From Pseudomonadota bacterium (GTDB lineage: Bacteria; Pseudomonadota; Gammaproteobacteria; Steroidobacterales; Steroidobacteraceae), in assembly GCA_021777555.1 (NCBI GenBank), contig JAJYDK010000006.1:1-64000 (forward strand): DNA of 64,000 bases, given 5' to 3'. A program made the position numbers and the translations under genes. How positions within the stretch are numbered: the first letter of the stretch is position 1; the number at the start of each line of letters is the position of its first letter. The notes below the pieces were generated by a model that had not been told where the DNA came from, searched no databases, and worked only from the letters and a program-made list of their open reading frames with translations. Below are positions 40,793-49,343 of the stretch, one piece after another.

Positions 40793-40969
40793 ATTCCCGA
40801 TATCCCATCCAAGCCCCCGTTGTGTAGAACGGCGTCACTGGGATTGCAGGCATCTCGATCCCGCACATCAGTCTATGCAACTCGGGCGGATTGCCCAGGA
40901 TGCGTGGAAAATTGCCGCTGGCACAAAGGCGCATCACGACGCATATCTGGCGCCGTGCATGTTTAGACG

Positions 40970-41719
40970 TCAGATTCGACCGTCTGCCTCAGCGAGCAAA
41001 GAGACGTGCGTCTTTTCGACGACGTCGTATCCGAACGGCTGCGCGGCGTCCGTCAGCCATTCCCAGATCCAGCCCGCGTACGTCCTGAGCACATACAGCT
41101 CGTATCTTTGGGACCCGGTCCGGTGGAGCAGAACCGGGGTGTCCTCCAGGCCGGTGAGCGCGTACCCATCGCACCGAAACACCTCGGGGTGCAGATCCAT
41201 CGCGATGCCCGTGGACAAGACCTCTCGCGCGGGCGTTCCTTCGAGGAACAGCCGTGTCCGGCCATGAGACAGTGGGGTGAGGGATCCCATCGCGGACGGT
41301 ACGGCCTCCCGCAGGGCGTCCATCCACGAGCCCTGCGCGCCTGCAGGCCGGACCTGCTCCGGTCCGACCTTGCACAGTCGAGTGTCTTCGGCGAAGAGCG
41401 GCACGGGGCTCGAGCTCGACTCCAGGCCGGCGTGCTCCGTCGATGCAGACCGCGCATCCTCCGGGCCGACGAGTAAGAATTGCTCGGGACCTGTCTTGAA
41501 CGCACACACGCCATTGGCCCGGCGGGGCGCGTCCATGCGCTTCGGCAAGTCGACTCCCAACGCGGACCGCACGGCGCGCTCGAGCGCCGCGACGGTACCC
41601 ACGAAGGCCCCCGCCTGCAGCAGCGCGAAGCCGCGCACTTCGCCGATGACCAGCGGTCGCGCCTCGCGCCTGCCGGTCGGCGGGCCCGAGGACTCCAAGG
41701 CGGAGCGGCGCTCAAGCAT
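40970..41719 (-). CDS. soxG: Sarcosine oxidase gamma subunit SoxG
   Basis: Smallest-conserved subunit of the heterotetrameric sarcosine oxidase; it helps hold the complex and resembles a GcvT-like half. The 249-residue product has the family pattern: LLQAGAFVGTVAALERAV, ALGVDLPKRM, FKTGPEQFLLVGPED, SLTPLSHGRTRLFLEGTPAREVLSTGIAMDLHPEVF (about 141-180), and DTPVLLHRTGSQRYELYVLRTYAGWIWEWL. It is longer than common SoxG (~200) because of a Ser/Pro-rich insert at ~94-110. The start overlaps the soxA end by eight bases. It is the last gene of the unit. Confidence 0.93.
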   Translation of the reverse strand: MLERRSALESSGPPTGRREARPLVIGEVRGFALLQAGAFVGTVAALERAVRSALGVDLPKRMDAPRRANGVCAFKTGPEQFLLVGPEDARSASTEHAGLESSSSPVPLFAEDTRLCKVGPEQVRPAGAQGSWMDALREAVPSAMGSLTPLSHGRTRLFLEGTPAREVLSTGIAMDLHPEVFRCDGYALTGLEDTPVLLHRTGSQRYELYVLRTYAGWIWEWLTDAAQPFGYDVVEKTHVSLLAEADGRI

Positions 41720-44696
41720 GCAGACGCTCCCCTTTCGGGTCCAGGAAGACCGGCGAGGTGATCCGCGCCCTCACCCGCTCGCCGTAGAGCGGAAAGGCGC
41801 AGACGATCTCCTCGCCGACGTGGCGCAGGCCCCCGGCGTAGAAACCGAGGGCGATGAATTTTCCGAGCGTCGGCGACCAGGTGACGGAGGTGACATACCC
41901 CCTGCCATGACCTTTCAGCTCATCCGAGGCGGCGAAGAGAATCGCGCCCCCGCGCAGCCGCTGTCCGGGCTCCAGGCACTCCAGCCCGACCAGCGACGGG
42001 CGCTCGGGCGAATCCAACAGCGGCCGCGCCGCGAGCTCACGGCCGATGAAGGGCTTCTCGGGACGCGCCATGCGCCCGAGACCGAGGTCATTCAAAGTCA
42101 GGCGCGGATCGACCTCCGCTCCGGCAACATGCCCCTTCTCGATGCGCAGTGACGCCAGCGCTTCGAGTCCGTACGGCCGGATGCCGAAGGGCTCGCCGCT
42201 CGAGAGCAGATGCTCCCAGAACGCCGTACCGTAGTCGGCGGGAACGTACAGCTCGTACGCCAGCTCGCCGGAGAAGCTCAGGCGGATGAGCCGCACGGGC
42301 ATGCGATCCCACTCGATCTCGAGGCACCCCATGTGCGGCAGGGCCTCATTCGACACATCCCATCCGGGCAGAGCCCGCTCCAGGACCGCCCGCGCCTTCG
42401 GTCCGGCCACGGCGATCCCCGCCCACTCATCCGTCACGGACGACACGTGCACCCGCAGCTCGGGCCACGCGGTCTGCACGAGGAACTCGAGCCAGGACAT
42501 GACCTCCGCGGCACCAGCGGTGGTGGTCGTCATGAAATAGCGCGTCTCGGCCAGGCGCGTCGTGGTGCCGTCATCGAGAATGGTGCCGGCATCGTTCAAC
42601 ATGACGCCATAGCGCGCCTTGCCCACGGGCAGCCGTGCAAAGCCGTTCACGTAGAGGCGGTCGAGAAACTCTGCCGCATCGGGACCCTGGACATCGATCT
42701 TGCCCAGCGTCGAGACATCCGAAAGGCCGACCGCCTCGCGAACCCGCCGCATCTCCTCCAGGTAGGCACGCTCCACCGTCTCGCCCGCCCAGCGGTAATA
42801 CCACGGCCGCAGCCAGGGCCCCGCCTCGATCATCTGCGCCCCATGCCCGAGGTGCCATGCATGCAACGGCGAGCGCCTGACGGGACGGAAATGCTGCCCG
42901 ACGTGTCTGCCGGCCAACGCGCCCAGCCGCGCAGGCACGAAGGGCGGTCGAAACGTCGTGGTGCCGGCCTCGGGCAGCTCGATGCCCCGCAGGCCCGCCA
43001 TGATCGCGAGCGCGTTGATGTTGCTCGTCTTGCCCTGATCGGTGCCCATGCCGAGCGTCGTGAAGCGCTTCAAGTGCTCCACCGACTCATAACCTTCCTG
43101 GTGCGCGATTGCGAGGTCCCGGACCGTCACGTCGTTCTGAAAGTCGACGAAGGCCTTGCCGGCTCGCGCGCCGCCCAGTGCCCAGACGGGCTCGATACGG
43201 TGATTCGCCGTGTCCCACGGCGCCACGCCCTCCGGCTCCGCCGGCGGGTCCGCCGATACGCGCTCGAAGCCACATTCCGCCGCCGCCCGCAGTCCCGCCC
43301 GCCACCCGGTCTGCACCGCTTCGCCGAGAGAGAACCGCCCGGTGAGCGCGCCGGCGCCAAAGTGCCCCGGCGCGTAGCCCCCCGGAACGAAGGCGGCGCT
43401 GTCTGCCTGGTAGCGGGGCCTGATGCCGCCATGGGAACTCAAGTGAACCATGGGCGACCAGCCCCCCGACACGCACAACAGGTCGCATGGCGCCGAGCGG
43501 CTGCGTGCGCCGTCAATGGGCGTCAGCGTCACGCCTCGCACCCGTGTGCGACCGAGCACACCGGTCACCGCCGTTGCCGCATGCACCTCGACCCCCAGTG
43601 ACGCTGCCTTCGCGGTGAGTGCCGGATGGAGGGCACGGCGCACATCGACCACCGTCACCCGATCGATCTGCGGCGCCAGGTCGAAGGCCGCCGCATAAGC
43701 GCTGTCGTTGTTGGTGAGGACGACGGCGTGCCGACCGCAGGCCACCGCGTAGCGGTTGAGATAGGTCCGTACGGCGGAAGCCATCATGACCCCGGGGCGG
43801 TCATTGTCCGGGAAGACCAGCGGCCGCTCGGTGGCGCCCGTACTGTGAATCACCGCCTTCGCCCGCACGCTGGTGAGGATCTGCAGCGCCTCGCCGTTCC
43901 CGGGGTCCGGCGCGCAATGATCGCGCCGCGTGAGGAGGATGGCGGTGTTGCCGTCGTAGACGCCCAGGGCCGTGGTATGCCTCAGGATCCGCACTTCGGG
44001 GAGCGACTGCAGCTCGGCCTCCAGCCGTGCGCGCCATGGCTCGGTCTGCCCGGTCACCGGGTCGCTGAGCAGGGTGCCGCCGAGCAGACCATCCTGCTCG
44101 ATGAGCAGCACACGCGCTCCCGATCTGCCGGCGGCCAGCGCGGCGCTGAGCCCGGCCGGACCGGCGCCAATGACGAGCACATCGGTAAAGAGGTAGTGCG
44201 TGTCGTAGCGATCCGGGTCCGGGTCATGACGCGCCGCGCCAAGGCCGGCGGCCCGGCGGATGAAGCGCTCGTAGAACATCCAGGCCCGCCGAGTCGGCCC
44301 CATGAACGTCTTGTAGTAAAAGCCCGCCTGCAGCACGGGGGCGATCCAGGAGTTGACCGCGCCCCAGTCGAAGCGCACCGACGGCCACGCATTCTGGGAT
44401 GCGGCCCTCAGACCGTCCGTCAGCTGCACCACGGTGCCCTGGGCGTTAGGCTCGGCGCGACCGCCCTCGCCCAGGGTGAACAGCCCATTCGGCTCGTCCA
44501 CGCCCGCCGTGACGAAACCGCGCGGCCGGTGGTATTTGAAGCTCCGGCCCACCACCGACACGCCCGCCGCGAGCAGCGCCGAGGCCAGCGTGTCACCCCG
44601 GTAGCCGGTCAACCGGCGACCATCCAGGGAAAACACCCGGGGCTCGTTCCGATCGATGCGCCCGCCAGCGCGCACCCTGTGCGATCCGGCGCTCAT
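41712..44696 (-). CDS. soxA: Sarcosine oxidase alpha subunit SoxA
   Basis: Large subunit that binds NAD+ and tetrahydrofolate; the complex oxidises sarcosine to glycine, passing the methyl group to folate as 5,10-methylene-THF. The 994-residue product has, in order: the 2Fe-2S-ferredoxin-like N-terminal domain (about 16-105, LDGRRLTGYRGDTLASALLA, FKYHRPRGFVTAG), a nucleotide-binding domain with VLVIGAGPAGLSAALAAGRSG (about 173-193), the second Rossmann part, and a C-terminal GcvT/aminomethyltransferase domain from ~600 (DVSTLGKIDVQGPDAAEFLDRLY, GELAYELYVPADYGTAFWE, LRIEKGHVAGAEVDPRLTL). ATG 44696 overlaps the soxD stop by four bases. Confidence 0.96.
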   Translation of the reverse strand: MSAGSHRVRAGGRIDRNEPRVFSLDGRRLTGYRGDTLASALLAAGVSVVGRSFKYHRPRGFVTAGVDEPNGLFTLGEGGRAEPNAQGTVVQLTDGLRAASQNAWPSVRFDWGAVNSWIAPVLQAGFYYKTFMGPTRRAWMFYERFIRRAAGLGAARHDPDPDRYDTHYLFTDVLVIGAGPAGLSAALAAGRSGARVLLIEQDGLLGGTLLSDPVTGQTEPWRARLEAELQSLPEVRILRHTTALGVYDGNTAILLTRRDHCAPDPGNGEALQILTSVRAKAVIHSTGATERPLVFPDNDRPGVMMASAVRTYLNRYAVACGRHAVVLTNNDSAYAAAFDLAPQIDRVTVVDVRRALHPALTAKAASLGVEVHAATAVTGVLGRTRVRGVTLTPIDGARSRSAPCDLLCVSGGWSPMVHLSSHGGIRPRYQADSAAFVPGGYAPGHFGAGALTGRFSLGEAVQTGWRAGLRAAAECGFERVSADPPAEPEGVAPWDTANHRIEPVWALGGARAGKAFVDFQNDVTVRDLAIAHQEGYESVEHLKRFTTLGMGTDQGKTSNINALAIMAGLRGIELPEAGTTTFRPPFVPARLGALAGRHVGQHFRPVRRSPLHAWHLGHGAQMIEAGPWLRPWYYRWAGETVERAYLEEMRRVREAVGLSDVSTLGKIDVQGPDAAEFLDRLYVNGFARLPVGKARYGVMLNDAGTILDDGTTTRLAETRYFMTTTTAGAAEVMSWLEFLVQTAWPELRVHVSSVTDEWAGIAVAGPKARAVLERALPGWDVSNEALPHMGCLEIEWDRMPVRLIRLSFSGELAYELYVPADYGTAFWEHLLSSGEPFGIRPYGLEALASLRIEKGHVAGAEVDPRLTLNDLGLGRMARPEKPFIGRELAARPLLDSPERPSLVGLECLEPGQRLRGGAILFAASDELKGHGRGYVTSVTWSPTLGKFIALGFYAGGLRHVGEEIVCAFPLYGERVRARITSPVFLDPKGERLHA

Positions 44697-44986
44697 CGCT
44701 CGCCCGGGCCTTGGGGCTCCAGCCCGCGCGCATCCCTCGCCAATGCCACATCGGCCACGATGTTGGTCGCCGTGTCACGCACGGCGATGAGCCACTGCCG
44801 GCACCCCTGGACATGCTGCCAGAATTCCCGGTGCGGACCCTTGGCGTTCTCGAAGAGAAACAGATGGTCGTGCCAGGCCTCGATGCCGCCTGCGCCGTGC
44901 ACCGGGCGGTGCTTGCCCGCATCGCCGCCATAGCGAAACTCGGTGTAGGGACGCTCGCCGCACAGAGGGCAGTGAATGCGCAGCAT
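44693..44986 (-). CDS. soxD: Sarcosine oxidase delta subunit SoxD
   Basis: A 97-residue zinc-binding subunit of the heterotetramer. It begins MLRIHCPLCGERPYTEFRYGGDA: Cys6 and Cys9 fit the zinc pair, and the other ligands come from EFWQHVQGCRQWL (His58, Cys62 region). Length is typical (85-110). The start lies three bases after the soxB stop, and its stop overlaps soxA, so translation of B, D and A is tightly linked. Confidence 0.95.
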   Translation of the reverse strand: MLRIHCPLCGERPYTEFRYGGDAGKHRPVHGAGGIEAWHDHLFLFENAKGPHREFWQHVQGCRQWLIAVRDTATNIVADVALARDARGLEPQGPGER

Positions 44987-44989
44987 GCT

Positions 44990-46246
44990 TCAGTGCCTGT
45001 AGGTCCAGTGGCCGTGCCCATATTCATCGAGGCTCGCGCCCCCCTGCGCGAAGCGCTCGAGCCCGTAGCAGCGCACGAGTGGATGCTCCTCATCGCGCGC
45101 GATCGTATCGGCGAGGCACCAGCCGACCGCGGGCGTCGCCTTGAATCCCTGGTAGCACCAGCCACCGTTGAAATACAGGTTCCGCACCGGCGTGCGGCAG
45201 ATGAACGGTCCGCCGTCGGGCGTCATGTCCTGGATGCCCGCCCAATGCCGCAGGAGTTTCAGCCGCGACATGCCGGGGATCAGGGCGAGGGCGCACTGGG
45301 CCACGCCCTGTGCCTTCGGGAACTGGCCGCGCTGGGTGAAGCTGTTGAAGCCGTCGATATGGCCGCCAAACACGAGGCCGCCCTTGTCCGACTGCGAGAG
45401 ATAGAACAACTCCGCGCCGAAGGAGATCACATGGTCGACGAAGGGCTTGATCGGCTCGGTCACGAAGGCCTGCAGCAGGTGACTTTCGATCGGGAGCCGC
45501 AGTCCCGCGAGCGCCGCGAGCTGGGAGGAGTGCCCGGCGACCGCGAGGGCCACCCGGTCCGCGAGGATCCTGCCGCGGCTCGTCTGCACCCCGTGCACGC
45601 CGCCCGCATCGAGCAGGAAGCCGCTGACCTCACACCCCTCGAGGATGTCGACCCCCAGGGAATCGGCGGCGCGCGCATACCCCCATGCCACGGCATCGTG
45701 GCGGACGGTCCCGGCACGCCGCTGCAAGAGGCCGCCCGCGATGGGAAAACGCGCCGCCGGCGAGTAATCCAGATAGGGCAGCAGGCGCTGCACCTGCCCC
45801 CGATCGAGGAGTTCCGCCTCGATCCCGTTGAGCAGCATGGTATTGCCCCGGCGGGCGAGCCCATCCATCTGCGCGGGCGAATGCCCGAGCACGATCTGCC
45901 CGCGCTGCGAGAGCATGACGTTGAAGTTGAGCGCCTGCGACAATCCTTCCCAGAGCTTCAGCGAGAACTCGAAGAACTGCGTGCTGCCGTTCATCATGTA
46001 GTTCGAGCGCACCAACGTCGTGTTGCGCCCGACGTTGCCCGATCCGATGTAGGACCGCTCGAGCACCGCGACGCGCCGGACGCCGTGGTTGGCGGCCAGA
46101 TAATAGGCGGTCGCGAGGCCGTGCCCGCCGCCGCCGACGATCACCACATCGTAATGGCTACGCGGCGTCGCCTTCCGCCAGGCACGCGGCCAGGGGCGGT
46201 CGCGCAACGCATGGCCAACGAGCCGAGGGAGCGAATATCGCATCAT
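44990..46246 (-). CDS. soxB: Sarcosine oxidase beta subunit SoxB
   Basis: Catalytic flavin subunit with non-covalent FAD and covalent FMN in the family. The 418-residue product has the FAD Rossmann fold at DVVIVGGGGHGLATAYYLA (about 33-51) and LERSYIGSGNVGRNTTLVRSNY (about 63-83). His183 in GTVRHDAVAWGY lies where the FMN is attached in characterised enzymes. The sequence VRNLYFNGGWCYQGFKATPAVGW near the C terminus is diagnostic of SoxB. An alternative Met2 start is possible. It is separated by 27 bases from the upstream permease gene, so it is likely in one transcript with it. Confidence 0.95.
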   Translation of the reverse strand: MMRYSLPRLVGHALRDRPWPRAWRKATPRSHYDVVIVGGGGHGLATAYYLAANHGVRRVAVLERSYIGSGNVGRNTTLVRSNYMMNGSTQFFEFSLKLWEGLSQALNFNVMLSQRGQIVLGHSPAQMDGLARRGNTMLLNGIEAELLDRGQVQRLLPYLDYSPAARFPIAGGLLQRRAGTVRHDAVAWGYARAADSLGVDILEGCEVSGFLLDAGGVHGVQTSRGRILADRVALAVAGHSSQLAALAGLRLPIESHLLQAFVTEPIKPFVDHVISFGAELFYLSQSDKGGLVFGGHIDGFNSFTQRGQFPKAQGVAQCALALIPGMSRLKLLRHWAGIQDMTPDGGPFICRTPVRNLYFNGGWCYQGFKATPAVGWCLADTIARDEEHPLVRCYGLERFAQGGASLDEYGHGHWTYRH

Positions 46247-46273
46247 GGGCGGGGCCGGCGCAGCCTCAGGCGC

Positions 46274-47650
46274 TCATTCGGTCTGCGCGAGAGTCGGCTC
46301 GAGCGCCCGTCCACGCTCGATCAGGACATACATCGCGCCCGGGATCAAAAAGCCCGGCACCCAGGCGATGTCGGCGCCCAGGCGCGAGGCGATCCAGCCG
46401 TGATAGAACGTGAAGCTCATGAACGGCTCCTGCGCTACGATGCCGATCAGAAACACTGCGATCGTACGCCAGCGGTACGCACCGTAGCACCCGTCGACAT
46501 CGAACATCGCGCCGATGTCATAGCGGCCCTTGCGCACCAGGTAGAAGTCGGCAAGATTGATCGCGCTCCAGGGCACGAGCATGTAGATGAGCGCGCTCAG
46601 CACGTTGGCGAAGTAGCCCTGGAAATTGCCTTGCGAGAGGATCGACACCATGATCGCCGCCGCCATGGTCGCAGACATCACGAGCAGCTTCCCCCCGCCG
46701 CCCATGCTGCGCATGCGGTGAAATCCCGAGAAGATCGTCGCGCTCGACATGTAGGCGCTGTACAGGTTCATGACATTGCCATACACGATCGCCACGATCA
46801 GCAGCAGCTGCGCGACGGGCCGCAGCGGCCCGAACAGCCCGGTGACGGCCGCGGCGGGGTTGGCGCCGAGATCCGGGGTGATCGAGGCGAGATACGCGCC
46901 GAAGGCCATGATCAGCGTCGAGCCGAGAAAGCACCCGAGCGCCGTGCTCCAGAAGGTCTTCGCGGGCGAGATGTCCGGCGGCAGATAGCGCGAGTAATCG
47001 GCGACGTACGGCCCATAGCTGAATGACCAGGACGCCGCCTGCGCAAGCGCGAGTGAGAATGCCGCGCCGACATGCGCGGGCGGCGCCGCCGCCGCGACCG
47101 CACCCGGATGGCGCACCACGAGCAGCACCGTGGCTGCCGCAAACAGCGCGCTCATCAGGTAAGTCATCACCTTGCCGATGCGATGAATCAGCTCATAGCC
47201 GATGTAGGCGATGACCAGCGTCGCGAGCGCAACCGCCACGAGCGACCCGTTGCGCCCGAGTGAGAACAGCGAGTGCATCGTGCCCTGCATGATCAACAGG
47301 TCCGCGGCCGTGTACAGCACGTACATTACGACCACCGCCGCCAGGGGCAGCGCGGCGCCGAGCACTCCGAATTGCGCCCGGCTCTGGATCATCTGCGGAA
47401 TCCCGAGCTGGGGGCCCTGCGCCGCGTGCGCGGCCATGATGAACGTGCCGATCGCGTTGCCAAGCGCATAGGCGATGATCGCCTGTCCGAGCGACAGGCC
47501 CGCCGCGATGCCGAGCGCGCCGAGCGCGACGCCGAGAATGTGCAGATTGACGCTGAACCAGAGCGTGAACAGCCTCGAGGGCGTGCCATAGCGCTCGGTG
47601 AGCGGAATGAAATCGATGCTGTGATGTTCTGCCTGGATTGCGCTTGCCAT
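46274..47650 (-). CDS. NCS1-family (cytosine/hydantoin-type) permease
   Basis: A 458-residue transporter with about twelve hydrophobic helices, of the nucleobase:cation symporter-1 family. It shows the N-terminal SIDFIPLTERYGTPSRLFTLWFSVNLH (NCS1 amphipathic entry region), GLSLGQAIIAYALGNAIGT, the conserved QGPQLGIPQMIQSRAQFGVLGAALPL (about 78-103), the ASWSFSYGPYVADYSRYLP segment, and PWSAINLADFYLVRKGRYDIGAMF near helices 10-11. Known NCS1 substrates are cytosine, purines, allantoin and hydantoins. Placement between mttB and soxB suggests here an N-methylated or ring compound feeding the amine pathway. ATG 47650 gives the usual N terminus. Confidence 0.88.
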   Translation of the reverse strand: MASAIQAEHHSIDFIPLTERYGTPSRLFTLWFSVNLHILGVALGALGIAAGLSLGQAIIAYALGNAIGTFIMAAHAAQGPQLGIPQMIQSRAQFGVLGAALPLAAVVVMYVLYTAADLLIMQGTMHSLFSLGRNGSLVAVALATLVIAYIGYELIHRIGKVMTYLMSALFAAATVLLVVRHPGAVAAAAPPAHVGAAFSLALAQAASWSFSYGPYVADYSRYLPPDISPAKTFWSTALGCFLGSTLIMAFGAYLASITPDLGANPAAAVTGLFGPLRPVAQLLLIVAIVYGNVMNLYSAYMSSATIFSGFHRMRSMGGGGKLLVMSATMAAAIMVSILSQGNFQGYFANVLSALIYMLVPWSAINLADFYLVRKGRYDIGAMFDVDGCYGAYRWRTIAVFLIGIVAQEPFMSFTFYHGWIASRLGADIAWVPGFLIPGAMYVLIERGRALEPTLAQTE

Positions 47651-47663
47651 CGCGGACCTGGCC

Positions 47664-49193
47664 TCAGGACAGGGGCGGCGCGCCGCCCTCTTTCGTGCGG
47701 CGCTCGATGAACGCATCGAGCGCCGCGGCGCAGGCTTCGGCGGCCGGCGGTGGCGTGTATTCCGACAGCACCTGCTTCCACTTCTCGTGGGCGCGGACCG
47801 TCGCGGTGCGCTCGCCCTGCTCCGTCCAGGTGCCGAAATTGGCCGTATCCGCCACCAGCGGCTCGTAGAACGCCGTGCGATAGCGCGCCATGGTGTGCGC
47901 CGCGGCGAAGAAATGTCCTCCGGGCTGCACCTCGGCGATCGCCTCGAATCCGAGCGCATCCTCATCGGCCGGCGGCGCCACGCACAGTTCCGCGAGCATC
48001 TGCAGCACCTCGATGTCCACGATCAGCTTTTCGTAGGAATGCGTCAGTCCGCCTTCCATCCAGCCCGCCGCGTGGATGCACAGGGTCGCGCCGGCGAGCA
48101 CGCTCGCCCACAGCGAGAACTGGGTCTCCCAGGCCGCCTGGGCATCGACCCCGTTGGCCGCGGTGCCGGCGCCGGCGCGCCACGGCAGGCCCACCAGGCG
48201 GGCGAGCTGCCCGGCCCCGAGGGTCGCCTGCAGGTGGGTGGGCGTGCCGAAGGCGGGCGAGCCGGACTTCATGTCCACGTTGGACAGGAAGCTGCCGTAG
48301 AGCACGGGCGCGCCCGGATGGGCCAGCTGAGCGAGCGTGATGCCCGCGAGCGCCTCGGCATGCTGCAGCGTCAGGGCCCCGGCGATGGTGATCGGCGCCA
48401 TGGCGCCGGCGAGGCAGAACGGGGTCACGATCGTCACCTGCCCGTGGCGGGCGAAATCGATCAGCCCCTGGGCCATGGAGTTGTCGAGCACGCGCGGAGA
48501 ATTGCTGTTGATCACGGTGTGAGCGTACACCCCCTGGCGGAACTCGCGCTCATCGAGCCCGCGCGCCAGGCGGATCATGGCGAAGGCGTCTTCCACCTGC
48601 TCCCGGCCGCGCGAGTGCACGAACGGCATTTTGTCGGACAGCGTCAGCTGCGCGCGCATCGCCGCGTAGTGACGCAGGTGCACCGGCACATCCTGCGCCT
48701 CGGTGTAATTGCCGGAGAGATGCAGCACATCGAAGCGCTGGCAGATCTTGATGAGCTCGATATAGTCCCCGAGCGTGCCGGGTCGGCGGCCGCGCTCGAG
48801 GTCGCTGACGTTCGGGCAGCTCGAGCCCGCGAGGAAGATGAGCGACCCCGGCGTGAAGTCGACGGCGCGCCGCGGGTCGCCCCCGAAGCCATTGAAGGAG
48901 CGGGGGCAGCTCTTCAGGGCCTCGGCGATGATCTCGCGCCCGAGGCGCACCATCTGCGTCTCTTCGTCCACCAGCGCGCCGGCCTGCCGGTAGAGCGCGC
49001 GCGCCTCAGGCAGCAGCACCTTGATGCCGAGCGTCTCGTTGACCCGCAGAGCCCTCTCGTGCATGGCCGCGACCGCGTCCTCGGAAAACACGCTCTGCGG
49101 CGTGAATGGATTGCGCAGCTGCCGATAGGCGGTCGGGCGAGCCTGCGCGCTCTGCCGATTGCCCTGCCCCGGGTGGCGACGACTGGGTTTCAT
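47664..49193 (-). CDS. MttB-family (non-pyrrolysine) quaternary-amine methyltransferase
   Basis: A 509-residue member of the trimethylamine methyltransferase family (COG5598). The frame has no in-frame TAG, so it lacks the pyrrolysine of archaeal MttB and belongs to the non-Pyl branch, where glycine-betaine and related betaine demethylases are known. Family stretches: MHERALRVNETLGIKV, GSSCPNVSDLERGRRPGTLGDYIELIKICQRFDVLHLSG (about 122-160), VINSNSPRVLDNSM, VTIVTPFCLAGAMAPITIAGALTLQHAEALAGI (about 252-285), FGTPTHLQATLGAGQLARL, and GWMEGGLTHSYEKLIVDIEVLQ. A corrinoid protein partner is not encoded nearby. ATG 49193 is the first gene of mttB-NCS1-soxBDAG. Confidence 0.9.
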   Translation of the reverse strand: MKPSRRHPGQGNRQSAQARPTAYRQLRNPFTPQSVFSEDAVAAMHERALRVNETLGIKVLLPEARALYRQAGALVDEETQMVRLGREIIAEALKSCPRSFNGFGGDPRRAVDFTPGSLIFLAGSSCPNVSDLERGRRPGTLGDYIELIKICQRFDVLHLSGNYTEAQDVPVHLRHYAAMRAQLTLSDKMPFVHSRGREQVEDAFAMIRLARGLDEREFRQGVYAHTVINSNSPRVLDNSMAQGLIDFARHGQVTIVTPFCLAGAMAPITIAGALTLQHAEALAGITLAQLAHPGAPVLYGSFLSNVDMKSGSPAFGTPTHLQATLGAGQLARLVGLPWRAGAGTAANGVDAQAAWETQFSLWASVLAGATLCIHAAGWMEGGLTHSYEKLIVDIEVLQMLAELCVAPPADEDALGFEAIAEVQPGGHFFAAAHTMARYRTAFYEPLVADTANFGTWTEQGERTATVRAHEKWKQVLSEYTPPPAAEACAAALDAFIERRTKEGGAPPLS

Positions 49194-49343
49194 GATCCGC
49201 CTCGAGAAGTGCCGCCGACCATACCGCAGTTGCCCATTCGCGATGCTTGGCGCTCAGGCGCGCTTGCTAGGAACTTGGGTTTCGGCCGCCCCGCCCGAGG
49301 CCCGCGCCCACGCAGGGGCGGCGAAGGCGGGCGGCGCGCGGCC

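Noticed and set aside
47664-49193. Pyrrolysine-containing trimethylamine methyltransferase
   Set aside because: The 509-codon frame has no internal TAG, so this is the non-Pyl branch of the family.
49194-49343. CTAGGAACTT near 49270 as a motif copy
   Set aside because: Agreement stops after TAGGAA; the CSGRCG half is not at the right distance.
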